This document shows positions 40,860 through 48,888 of a stretch of 64,000 nucleotides of DNA, one piece after another (within the stretch, counting starts at the first letter, position 1; each line of letters begins with the position of its first letter). The translations under genes were made by a program, and so were the position numbers. The notes below the pieces were generated by a model. The model saw only the letters and a list, made by a program, of their open reading frames with translations. It made no database searches and was not told where the DNA came from. The DNA comes from Catenulispora acidiphila DSM 44928 (GTDB lineage: Bacteria; Actinomycetota; Actinomycetes; Streptomycetales; Catenulisporaceae): contig NC_013131.1 of NCBI RefSeq assembly GCF_000024025.1, positions 9,528,229 through 9,592,228 on the forward strand, in the 5' to 3' direction.

Positions 40860-41767
40860 ACGCCGCCGACGACGCCGCCGACCAGCCCGCACCGATCCGG
40901 GTCCGGGCCGCCGGCTGCGTCGTGTGGCGCCCCGGTCCCGCCGGGCCGGAGGTGGCGCTGATCCACCGTCCCCGCTACGACGACTGGTCCTTCCCCAAGG
41001 GCAAGCTCGACGAGGGCGAGGGCTACGTCCAGGCGGCGATCCGCGAAGTGCGCGAGGAGACCGGGTATCCGGTGGTCCTCGGGAGGCGGCTGCCGACGCA
41101 GGTCTACGACGTGTCCTTCGGCGGACCGGCGCGGACGAAGCGCGTGAAGTACTGGGCCGCGCAAGCCGCCGTGGACGCCGACTTCCAGCCGAACTCCGAA
41201 GTCGACCGGCTGGAGTGGCTGCCCCTGGACGGCGCGACAGCGCGGCTGACCCGGCAGACCGACCGCGACCTGTTACAGGCCTTCGCCGCGGCGCCGGTCG
41301 ACACCGTGCCGGTGCTCCTGCTGCGGCACGCCGAGGCGATCCCGCGCAAGCGCTGGGACGGCCCGGAGCTGGAGCGTCCGCTGACCGGCCGCGGCCGGAA
41401 CGACGCCGAGGCGCTGGTCCCGGTGCTGGCCGCGTACGGCGAGGCGACACTGGTCGCCTCGCCCTTCGCCCGCTGTGTCGCGACGCTCACGCCGACCGCC
41501 CGCGCCGCCGGTGCCGAGCTGACTCTGGAGCCCGCCCTCGGCGAGGGCTCGGACCCCGACGCCGGGCGCGGCTGGCTGCGCGGCGTGCTGAAGGCCGGGC
41601 GCACGACCGTGGCGTGTACCCACCGGCCGGTTCTGCCCGAGCTCCTCGCCGAAAGCCCTCTCGCGCAGGCGATGCACTCCGGCCGCCGGGCTCTCGCGCC
41701 GGCCGAGGCGTGGGTGCTGCACGCCCGCGACGGCCACGTCGTGGCGGTCGACCGCTTGCAGCTGTGA
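40856..41767 (+). CDS. mutT1: MutT1-like Nudix hydrolase fused to a histidine phosphatase domain
   Basis: A 303-residue two-domain enzyme. The N-terminal Nudix domain (about 15-140) has the canonical box G-X5-E-X7-REVREETG (GKLDEGEGYVQAAIREV then REETGYP). The C-terminal domain (about 155-303) is a histidine phosphatase with LLLRHAEAI and the second His at ACTHRPVLPELL. Mycobacterial MutT1 hydrolyses 8-oxo-GTP and 8-oxo-dGTP and, through the phosphatase domain, the diphosphate product. Coupled to the CHAD gene by ATGA. Confidence 0.92.
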   Translation: MNAADDAADQPAPIRVRAAGCVVWRPGPAGPEVALIHRPRYDDWSFPKGKLDEGEGYVQAAIREVREETGYPVVLGRRLPTQVYDVSFGGPARTKRVKYWAAQAAVDADFQPNSEVDRLEWLPLDGATARLTRQTDRDLLQAFAAAPVDTVPVLLLRHAEAIPRKRWDGPELERPLTGRGRNDAEALVPVLAAYGEATLVASPFARCVATLTPTARAAGAELTLEPALGEGSDPDAGRGWLRGVLKAGRTTVACTHRPVLPELLAESPLAQAMHSGRRALAPAEAWVLHARDGHVVAVDRLQL

Positions 41768-41933
41768 TCAAGCCTGTCACCGCTTGTCAAGGTTCGTCTT
41801 AGCGCTCCCCCGAACCGCCATCCTCCGGATGCCCCAGGGACCACCGCCGTTCGGGCTATGGTCGCCGCAACCGGGTGTGACGGCCTCTTTACCGGCTCTG
41901 ATCAGGGACGGCGCCCCTCGGCCGCCCGGGACC

Positions 41934-41977
41934 GTTCACCCTCCGTTCACCTTCGCCCGTCCATCGATTCACCTGGC
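41934..41977 (+). promoter_or_regulatory. PHO box upstream of pstS
   Basis: Four 11-base units in register: GTTCACCCTCC (41934-41944), GTTCACCTTCG (41945-41955), a degenerate unit (41956-41966) and ATTCACCTGGC (41967-41977). This is the PhoP direct-repeat pattern of actinomycetes. It ends about 70 bases before the pstS start and should bind the SenX3/PhoR-partner regulator under phosphate limitation. Confidence 0.85.
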
Positions 41978-42048
41978 CTCCCTAGCTTCGACGAAGACAA
42001 CGCATGCAACGACTTCCGATGACTCGAATGACTCGAAGGGACTTCCCG

Positions 42049-43242
42049 GTGAAGATCCACGCTGGTGTTAATGGGCGCAGTGCCGCGGTCGGCGCCGGAG
42101 TTCTGGCTCTTGCCATGGCCGGCCTGACGGCTTGTGGTTCTGACAACAACTCCTCCTCCTCGTCGAGTTCGGGCGGCTCCTCGTCCAGCACCTCGGCGGC
42201 GGCCGGGGGCAGCACCTCGGCGTCCGGCACCTCCTCTTCCTCGGCGGCCAGCGGTACCATCACCTGCGCCAAGGGCACGCTGTCCGGCCAGGGGTCCACG
42301 GCCCAGAACACCGCGATCGTGAAGTTCATCAAGGACTTCCAGACGCAGTGCGGCAACGACACCAACGTCAGCTACAACGGCACGGGCTCGGGCCCGGGCG
42401 TGACGGCCTTCATCCAGAAGCAGGCCGACTTCGCCGGCTCGGACTACCCGCTGAGCTCCGCCCAGCAGCCGCAGGCCGACGCCCGCTGCACCAGCGGCAA
42501 GGCGCTGTCCGTGGCCACGGTCCCCGGCATCATCTCGGTGATGTACAACATCCCGGGCGTGACCAAGCTGAACCTGTCGGCGTCGAACCTCGGCAAGATC
42601 TTCAACGGCAAGATCACCAAGTGGAACGACCCGGCGATCGCCGCCGACAACGCCGGCGTGACCCTGCCGGCCCTGGCGATCCAGACCTTCCACCGGTCCG
42701 ACGCCTCGGGCACCTCGTTCAACTTCTCGAACTACCTGAACAAGACCGCCCCGACCGACTTCCCGGCGGCGGCGAACAAGCAGTGGCCGGGCACCGGCGG
42801 GCAGTCGGCGCAGGGCTCCAAGGGCGTCGCGCAGTCGGTGAAGACCACCTCCGGCGCGATCGGCTACGCCGAGGTCTCCTACGCGACCTCCAGCCAGCTG
42901 AACACCGCGGTCATCGGCAACGCCGCCGGCAAGTTCGTGCCGCTGACCCCGGCCAACGCCTCGAACTTCATCTCCAAGGCGAAGGTGGACACCACCGGCG
43001 GGAACTACCTGTTCAACTTCGACTACACCTACTCGGCCGACGACGCCTACCCGGCCGTCCTGGTGACCTACGAGATCGTGTGCTCGGCGGGCAACGACTC
43101 GGCGAAGCTGCCGCTGCTGAAGAACTTCCTGGCCTACACCGCCGGCAGCGGCGCGCAGTCCCAGCTCGAGGGTCTGGGCTACGTCGCCCTGGCCTCGGAC
43201 CAGCAGAGCGCGGTCGCCCAGATCTTCAACGGCCTGAGCTGA
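42049..43242 (+). CDS. pstS: Phosphate-binding lipoprotein PstS
   Basis: High-affinity phosphate receptor of the Pst transporter, lipid-anchored outside the membrane. The 397-residue form from GTG at 42049 has a signal peptide ending in the lipobox LTAC (Cys29), a Ser/Ala-rich linker (about 33-70) and a type II periplasmic-binding fold with GSGPGVTAFIQKQADFAGSDYPLS in part GTGSGPGVTAFI and SDYPLS, plus HRSDASGTSF, where the phosphate-contacting Ser/Arg lie. GAAGGGA about eight bases upstream favours this GTG; ATG at 42004 is an alternative. Under a PHO box; first gene of the pst operon. Confidence 0.92.
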   Translation: MKIHAGVNGRSAAVGAGVLALAMAGLTACGSDNNSSSSSSSGGSSSSTSAAAGGSTSASGTSSSSAASGTITCAKGTLSGQGSTAQNTAIVKFIKDFQTQCGNDTNVSYNGTGSGPGVTAFIQKQADFAGSDYPLSSAQQPQADARCTSGKALSVATVPGIISVMYNIPGVTKLNLSASNLGKIFNGKITKWNDPAIAADNAGVTLPALAIQTFHRSDASGTSFNFSNYLNKTAPTDFPAAANKQWPGTGGQSAQGSKGVAQSVKTTSGAIGYAEVSYATSSQLNTAVIGNAAGKFVPLTPANASNFISKAKVDTTGGNYLFNFDYTYSADDAYPAVLVTYEIVCSAGNDSAKLPLLKNFLAYTAGSGAQSQLEGLGYVALASDQQSAVAQIFNGLS

Positions 43243-43279
43243 CCGGCGGATCCGCCAGCAGGACTGAGCTGAACGATGC

Positions 43280-43324
43280 GACACCTCGGAGCCGTCGGTG
43301 AACCCCGGTCGGCTCCGAGGTGTC
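43280..43324 (+). terminator. Large hairpin between pstS and the permease gene
   Basis: Perfect 15-bp stem (43280-43294 with 43310-43324) with a 15-base loop and no U-tract, 37 bases past the pstS stop. More likely a partial terminator or an RNA-stabilising element that keeps pstS messages in excess of the permease messages than a full stop. Confidence 0.65.
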
Positions 43325-43457
43325 GGCGCCGGAACGCGGCGGCCACGCCGTCCCGGCTTGTCCGTTTTGGTCTAACGGAATCGAAACCCGCAGTGAACAG
43401 AATTCTTCCGGGCCCAGCAGCAGCCGTTGGGCGCCCGAGCGACGAGGCAGGACCCGA

Positions 43458-45542
43458 ATGAGCGGCATAGCGCCGACTGCCACCCGGCCCACGCCGCGCC
43501 GCGGCGGCTCCGACGCCGGCACCCTGAACTCCGGAACCCGCCGCGGCGACGCCGTCTTCTCCGGCACGGTCCGCGGCGCCGCGATCTTCCTGCTGGCCCT
43601 GATGGCGGCGATCGCGACCTTCTTGGTCTGGCGCGCGACGGACGCGCTGTCGGTGAACAAGGCGAATGTCCTGACCTACACCGGCCAGTGGGCGCCGGAC
43701 GACGCCCCGCCGAAGTTCGGCATCGGGGCGGCGGCCTGGGGCACGCTGGTCACCTCGACCATCGCGATCGTGATCGCGGCTCCGGTGGCCATCGGCGTGT
43801 CGCTGTTCATCACCCAGTACGCCCCGCGGCGGCTGGCCCAGGTGCTCGGCTACATCGTCGACCTGCTGGCCGCGGTGCCCTCGATCGTCTACGGCCTGTG
43901 GGGCATCCTGTTCCTGGTGCCGCACATGCAGGGCGCCTCGCAGTTCGTCTCGGACGTCCTGGGCTGGATCCCGATGTTCTCCTCGGGCATCTTCGGCCGC
44001 TCGGTGTTCACCGCCGGGGTGATCCTGGCCATCATGATCCTGCCGATCATCGCCGCGATCTCCCGCGAGGTCTTCCTGCAGACCCCGCGCGAACAGGTCG
44101 AGGCCGCCTACGCCCTCGGCGCCACGCGCTGGGAGATGATCAAGCTCGCGGTGCTGCCCTACGGCCGCAGCGGCGTGGGCTCGGCGATCGTGCTGGGCTT
44201 CGGCCGCGCGCTCGGCGAGACCGTCGCGGTGGCCATGGTCCTGTCGGTCAGCTACAACTTCGTGACCAAGTGGCTGCAGCCCGGCGGCAACACCATCGCG
44301 GCGAACATCGCGCTGCAGTTCAGCAACGCGTTCAAGACCGGGCAGGGCGCGCTGATCGCCTCCGGTCTGGTGCTGTTCGTGGTGACGTTCCTGGTGAACC
44401 TGCTGGCCCGGCGGATCACCGCGCGCGCCGACATCCCCAAGGACGAGCGCTGGAGCCTGTTCTCGGTCTTCCGCGGCCGCTCGGGCCGCGCGGGGGGCTC
44501 CGAGGCCACCTCGGTCGCGATCGCCTCCGGCACCGCGATCACCGGCGCCGCCGAGGTGCCGGACGGGCGCGGGGCGTTCGAGGCCAAGGACACCCCCGGC
44601 GAGGTGGCCGCGGACGACACGGCGGGCCGGTCCCGGACGCGGCGCGCCGCGCACGGCACGATCGGCGGCGGCGTCCTGATCCCGCCCTCGACGCCGCGCC
44701 GGATCCGCTCCGGCTTCGCCGGCGGCGCCACGGTCGCCACGTTCGTGCTCGCGGTGCTGCCGCTGCTGTCCATCCTGTGGCTGGTGGTCTCCAAGGGCAC
44801 GAAGGCGCTGAACGCCGAGTTCCTGACGCACTCGCTGCGCAACATCTCCGAGGACCAGACCGGGGGCGGGGTCTACCACGCCATCCTGGGCACCCTGGAG
44901 CAGGCGGGCCTGGCCACGCTGATGGCGGTGCCCATCGGCATCCTGGTCGCGGTCTACCTGGTGGAGTACGGCAAGGGGATGCTGGCCAAGTCGGTGACGT
45001 TCTTCGTGGACGTGATGATGGGCCTGCCCTCGATCGTGGCCGGCCTGTTCATCCTGTCGCTGTGGATCATCACGCTGCACCAGTACCAGAACGGCCTCGC
45101 CGGTGCGCTGGCGCTGATGATCCTGATGCTGCCAGTGGTGATCCGCTCCAGCGAGGAGATGCTGAAGCTGGTGCCGGACTCGCTGCGCGAGGCGTCCTAC
45201 GCGCTCGGGGTGCCCAAGTGGCGCACCATCACCCGCGTGGTGATCCCCACCGCGCTGCCGGGCATCATCACCGGCGTCATGCTGGGCGTGGCCCGCGTCA
45301 TGGGCGAGACGGCGCCGATCCTGCTCGTGGTCAGCTACGTCGCGTACATCAACCCGAACCCGTTCAGCGGAGTCCAGGGGCAGGCCACGCTGCCGACGGT
45401 CATCTACAACACGTACACCTCCTCGGAGCACGCCTCCAACGACCGTACGTGGGCCGCCGCCCTGCTGTTGATCATCATCATCATGCTGCTGAACATCCTC
45501 GCCAGGGTCATCGCCTGGTGGAAGACGCCCGGCCGGGCCTAG
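43458..45542 (+). CDS. pstCA: Phosphate ABC permease, PstC and PstA fused in one protein
   Basis: A single 694-codon gene. Residues about 1-330 are PstC (six membrane segments; EAA loop EAAYALGATRWEMIKLAVLP at about 215), residues about 331-410 a hydrophilic linker rich in Arg/Gly/Asp, and about 411-694 PstA (another six; EAA loop EASYALGVPKWRTITRVVIP at about 578). Normally these are two genes, often overlapping by a few bases. No stop codon or plausible internal start lies in the linker. ATG at 43458 has AGGCAGGA upstream. The fused chain would form the whole membrane channel for phosphate, with PstB below. Confidence 0.9.
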   Translation: MSGIAPTATRPTPRRGGSDAGTLNSGTRRGDAVFSGTVRGAAIFLLALMAAIATFLVWRATDALSVNKANVLTYTGQWAPDDAPPKFGIGAAAWGTLVTSTIAIVIAAPVAIGVSLFITQYAPRRLAQVLGYIVDLLAAVPSIVYGLWGILFLVPHMQGASQFVSDVLGWIPMFSSGIFGRSVFTAGVILAIMILPIIAAISREVFLQTPREQVEAAYALGATRWEMIKLAVLPYGRSGVGSAIVLGFGRALGETVAVAMVLSVSYNFVTKWLQPGGNTIAANIALQFSNAFKTGQGALIASGLVLFVVTFLVNLLARRITARADIPKDERWSLFSVFRGRSGRAGGSEATSVAIASGTAITGAAEVPDGRGAFEAKDTPGEVAADDTAGRSRTRRAAHGTIGGGVLIPPSTPRRIRSGFAGGATVATFVLAVLPLLSILWLVVSKGTKALNAEFLTHSLRNISEDQTGGGVYHAILGTLEQAGLATLMAVPIGILVAVYLVEYGKGMLAKSVTFFVDVMMGLPSIVAGLFILSLWIITLHQYQNGLAGALALMILMLPVVIRSSEEMLKLVPDSLREASYALGVPKWRTITRVVIPTALPGIITGVMLGVARVMGETAPILLVVSYVAYINPNPFSGVQGQATLPTVIYNTYTSSEHASNDRTWAAALLLIIIIMLLNILARVIAWWKTPGRA

Positions 45543-45554
45543 GAGAGATCGAAA

Positions 45555-46331
45555 ATGGCGAAGCGCATTGACGTCGCGGGCCTGTCGGCGTACTACGGAC
45601 CGACCCGCGCCATCGAGGACATCTCGATGACGATCGAGCCGCGCACCGTGACGGCCTTCATCGGGCCCTCCGGCTGCGGCAAGTCCACCTTCCTGCGCAC
45701 CCTGAACCGCATGCACGAGGTCATCCCCGGCGCGCGGGTCGAGGGCAAGGTCACCCTGGACGACGTGGACCTGTACGGGGCCCAGGTCGACCCGGTCGCC
45801 GTGCGCCGGCACGTCGGCATGGTGTTCCAGCGCCCGAACCCGTTCCCGACGATGAGCATCTACGACAACGTCGCGGCGGGCCTGCGCCTGGCGGGCGTGA
45901 AGAAGCGCGGCGAACTCGACGACATCGTCGAGCAGTCGCTGAAGGGCGCGAACCTCTGGAAGGAGGTCGAGAACCGCCTGAAGAAGCCGGGAGCCGGCCT
46001 GTCCGGCGGCCAGCAGCAGCGCCTGTGCATCGCCCGCGCCATCGCGGTCAGCCCGGACGTGCTCCTGATGGACGAGCCCTGCTCGGCCCTGGACCCGATC
46101 TCCACCACGGCGATCGAGGACCTGATCTCGCAGCTGAAGTCGGAGTACACGATCGTGATCGTGACCCACAACATGCAGCAGGCCGCCCGCGTCTCGGACC
46201 GCACCGCCTTCTTCAACATCAGCGGCACCGGCACCCCCGGCCGCCTGATCGAGATCGACGAGACCTCCCGCATCTTCGCCAACCCGACGGAGAAGGCCAC
46301 GGAGGACTACATCACCGGCCGGTTCGGCTGA
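45555..46331 (+). CDS. pstB: Phosphate transport ATP-binding protein PstB
   Basis: ABC ATPase that drives phosphate import. The 258-residue product has Walker [10 protein letters not shown] (37-45), Q-loop VFQRPNPFP, signature LSGGQQQR, Walker B VLLMDEP and the H-loop His in VTHN. The C-terminal [11 protein letters not shown] is typical of PstB. It begins 12 bases after the fused permease gene and closes the operon before a strong hairpin. Confidence 0.96.
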   Translation: MAKRIDVAGLSAYYGPTRAIEDISMTIEPRTVTAFIGPSGCGKSTFLRTLNRMHEVIPGARVEGKVTLDDVDLYGAQVDPVAVRRHVGMVFQRPNPFPTMSIYDNVAAGLRLAGVKKRGELDDIVEQSLKGANLWKEVENRLKKPGAGLSGGQQQRLCIARAIAVSPDVLLMDEPCSALDPISTTAIEDLISQLKSEYTIVIVTHNMQQAARVSDRTAFFNISGTGTPGRLIEIDETSRIFANPTEKATEDYITGRFG

Positions 46332-46365
46332 CGGCCGGCTAGACCGGCGGCCGCGGCCGCCTGAG

Positions 46366-46406
46366 CGAAGGCTCCCAGCACGCGAGGGATGTGCTGGGGG
46401 CCTTCG
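46366..46406 (+). terminator. Terminator of the pst operon
   Basis: A 16-bp stem with one G-T wobble (46366-46381 with 46391-46406) and a 9-base loop, 35 bases past the pstB stop. Confidence 0.8.
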
Positions 46407-46844
46407 GCATTGTCGGGGCGGTTAGGGGCGGTGCGGGGACTGTGAGGGCTTCAGCGGCCCTGTGCGGGGCGCTGGGAGGGCTCTGTGAGGGCTCGTGGAC
46501 TGAAGGGCTACAGCAAGGCGTCCGGACGCGAGTCCGAATGACGGGCGGCAGCCGATACGGACCTCGCGGCTCGCATCCCCGCAGCCACTGCGAGGCGTCC
46601 GTGTGCCGACAGCCATATGGCGCTTGGGTTTCGGGTCTGTCGGTTGTCCGCAGTGACAGCGAACCAGCCATCGAGCGCTTGAGCCGATGCGCGTTTTCCC
46701 GCCATTTTTCAGCGAATCAGAGCCCTTGCCCCGATTCGAATCCCTCCCCGAATCTCTCCCCCGATCCGCCCCCGAAAACGACACCGCACCCCCGCCTCGA
46801 GTCCCACCTCGAAGCAGGGGTGCGTCACGCACTACCCCTCAGCG
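46407..46844. other. Gene-free region between pstB and the cupin gene
   Basis: About 440 bases with no credible gene. It has a G-rich, imperfectly repetitive stretch (about 46420-46510), then a lower-GC part with CT-rich sequence (about 46730-46800). A 7-bp long-range pair (46786-46792 with 46817-46823) may help terminate the minus-strand gene. Confidence 0.5.
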
Positions 46845-46875
46845 CTGCCGGGCGCCATCACTGATCGCCCGGCAG
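46845..46875 (-). terminator. Hairpin overlapping the 3' end of the cupin gene
   Basis: Perfect 10-bp stem (46845-46854 with 46866-46875) and an 11-base loop containing the stop codon (46858-46860). Confidence 0.55.
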
Positions 46876-47658
46876 ATGAAGCGGCGGTCTGCTGCCCCGC
46901 CGCGACGGTCCCCGGGCCGGCGCGTGCGGCGCGGAATGCGTCGCGGCGTGCGGGTGGCTCGCCGACGGTCCGGACGGCGGTCCGGAGGCCGAGCCCGGGC
47001 CGGTGGAACCGCCCAGGACGCCGGTGCCGGCCGCCGCCTTCTTCTTGTGGAGCTCCTGCTCCGCGTCGGCCGCGCGGGCGGCGGCCAGGTCGCGGTTCGC
47101 GGCGGCGAAGATGTCCTTCGTCACCGCGAAGGTGGCCGGTGTCTCGGCGGCTTCGTCGGGATACCAGATGGAGCGGGAGGAGTGCAGATAGTCGCCCATG
47201 TATATGTGGAACGCGCCGGTGAAGGTGCGCCTGTTGGGATTGGCTATCCGGTGGATGGCGTCGTGCGCCATCAGCACTGCCTGGCCCTCGTTGATGTCGA
47301 CCGTCGCCGTCCGTTGTAAGCGTCCGCCCTTGCGGGTCCGGGTCTGGTGGTAGAAGTCGTTGACCTCCAGCCCGGCGTAGACGCCCGTCATGACCGGCGT
47401 GTTGTGGTTGTGCGCGGGGTAGGACATCCCCGGCGCCCAGACCATGTTCTCGATGACCAGCTCAGGGCCCGGATACAGCACTTGCAAGTGGGCCTCGCGC
47501 GGGTCCCCGAAGCACTCGCGCACCGGCGCGCATCCGCGCCCGAGTGTCCGGTCCAGCACGTCCTTCACCGCTCCTGCCCCGTCGGCCTCCCAGGCCTGCA
47601 GGCACTCGCGGACGAACTCGTCGATGTCGAACTTTCGGCGTGATCGCGGCATCGCCAT
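46858..47658 (-). CDS. Cysteine dioxygenase-like cupin with disordered C-terminus
   Basis: A 266-residue protein. Residues about 20-175 form a CDO-type cupin: PAHNHNTPVMTGVYAGLE holds two metal-binding His (PAHNHN), and HDAIHRIANPNRR the third (its first motif Glu is missing as in CDO). CDO oxidises cysteine to cysteine sulfinate. Residues about 185-266 are Ala/Pro/Ser/His-rich with SHPHAATHSAPHAPARG, unlike typical CDO and probably disordered, perhaps metal-binding. Monocistronic, with its own hairpin. ATG at 47658 or 47652. Confidence 0.82.
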   Translation of the reverse strand: MAMPRSRRKFDIDEFVRECLQAWEADGAGAVKDVLDRTLGRGCAPVRECFGDPREAHLQVLYPGPELVIENMVWAPGMSYPAHNHNTPVMTGVYAGLEVNDFYHQTRTRKGGRLQRTATVDINEGQAVLMAHDAIHRIANPNRRTFTGAFHIYMGDYLHSSRSIWYPDEAAETPATFAVTKDIFAAANRDLAAARAADAEQELHKKKAAAGTGVLGGSTGPGSASGPPSGPSASHPHAATHSAPHAPARGPSRRGSRPPLHLPGDQ

Positions 47659-47798
47659 GACTCCGTTCAGCTAAAGGCTGACAGCGCTCCGTTCTCTCCC
47701 CGCCAAATACTGAAGCACCTGACGCCACCGGCGCGCCAGGGGCGCGTCAAACCTTTCTGCGAATTACCCCGATCTCGGGCCCTTTGTTGGACGCGGTG

Positions 47799-48791
47799 TC
47801 AAACCGCTGCCGCCAACAACGAGTCCGCCACGGAGGTGCGCGCGTAGAGCACCGAACGTCCCGCACGATGTGCGGAAACCATGCCCGCTCCCCGCAACGC
47901 GGTCAGGTGTTCCGATACCCCGCCGGCCGACATTCCAGTCCGCGTGGCGAGGTCGCTGGTGGATGCCGGAGCCTCAAGTTCAGCCAGCAGAAGGGCCCGC
48001 GACCGTCCGATGACGGCGGCCACGGCGTCCGACGGACCGGCCGCCCGGCGCTCGAAAAGCGTCCCGACCCCCCGCGCCCCGAAGCAGAGCTGCGGCACGT
48101 CGCCGGTCGCGGCCCGGGTGTAGATCTTGTTCCAGGCGAAGGCCGAGGGCACCAGGATCAGACCCGGAGCGTTGTCGTCGCGGCAGAGCACGCGCTGCCG
48201 GTGCAGCATCCGCAGCGTCCCGCTGTTCCAGCTGACGTCCGGGTGCAGGTCGTTGAACAACCGCGCCGCGCCGTACTCGGCGACCTGCCGCGCGCGGTAG
48301 TAGATGTCCGACTCGAGCAGGGTTTTGATACGCGACCAGTAGGGCGCGAGCGCTATCTGGAAGTAGTGCTCGATGTCCTTGGACAGCTCGCCGAGTGCTT
48401 GCTCGCGATGGTTCCGCAGCCTCTCGGCGAACGGCGGTATCACGCCGTTCGGCACCTTCTCGTCGTAGATGTCGAGATCAGCCGAAAGGTGGTCCTCGGA
48501 CGTCGCCTGAATGGCAGCGAGCTCCTCCTCCAGCGTCGGCGTCGAGTTCGCCGGAGCCGGAGTGAGGAAGTCAGGAACGTAAGATGGGGCATGGAATAGC
48601 GCGGAAAGATGTCCGGTCAGCAGCCCGGCGGCGGCCAGCCGCGGACGGACCTGATCGAACCACGGCCCGTGGACCGGATACAGTCCAGGCCTGGTCAGGA
48701 CTCGGAAACTGGTGAGCACTTCCCACATCGGGGAGACGGAGAAGCGGACCTGAGCCAGCTCCTCCGCGGTGAATGACAACGACGCCGCCAC
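47799..48791 (-). CDS. ArsR-like winged-helix regulator with long N-terminal domain
   Basis: A 330-residue regulator. The N-terminal 235 residues (SFTAEELAQVRFSVSPMWEVL in part FTAEELAQVRFSVSP at the start; HVDALFHAPSYVPDF-like LSALFHAPSYVPDF) form the DUF5937-like domain common in actinomycetes, and the C-terminal 90 residues the ArsR-type helix-turn-helix: TSDLATRTGMSAGGVSEHL, LRGAGMVSAHRAGRSVLY. The GTG start at 48791 has GGAGGGG seven bases upstream; the open frame continues further but is not coding. It is divergent from an MFS transporter by 97 bases and probably represses it. Confidence 0.85.
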   Translation of the reverse strand: MAASLSFTAEELAQVRFSVSPMWEVLTSFRVLTRPGLYPVHGPWFDQVRPRLAAAGLLTGHLSALFHAPSYVPDFLTPAPANSTPTLEEELAAIQATSEDHLSADLDIYDEKVPNGVIPPFAERLRNHREQALGELSKDIEHYFQIALAPYWSRIKTLLESDIYYRARQVAEYGAARLFNDLHPDVSWNSGTLRMLHRQRVLCRDDNAPGLILVPSAFAWNKIYTRAATGDVPQLCFGARGVGTLFERRAAGPSDAVAAVIGRSRALLLAELEAPASTSDLATRTGMSAGGVSEHLTALRGAGMVSAHRAGRSVLYARTSVADSLLAAAV

Positions 48792-48888
48792 AGCGTTTCC
48801 CCTCCCGGTCCCGCCACCCCCCGCCCTTGGATTCGGGCCGAGCCGAATCATTGTCGCACGATCGCCGCCCGGCGCCACTCTGAGCGCC

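Noticed and set aside
43179-46169. A 996-codon open frame on the minus strand opposite the pst genes.
   Set aside because: It is the antisense shadow of pstCA and pstB created by GC-rich third positions; its translation is Asp/Arg/His/Gln-rich without domains, whereas the plus strand encodes recognisable proteins.
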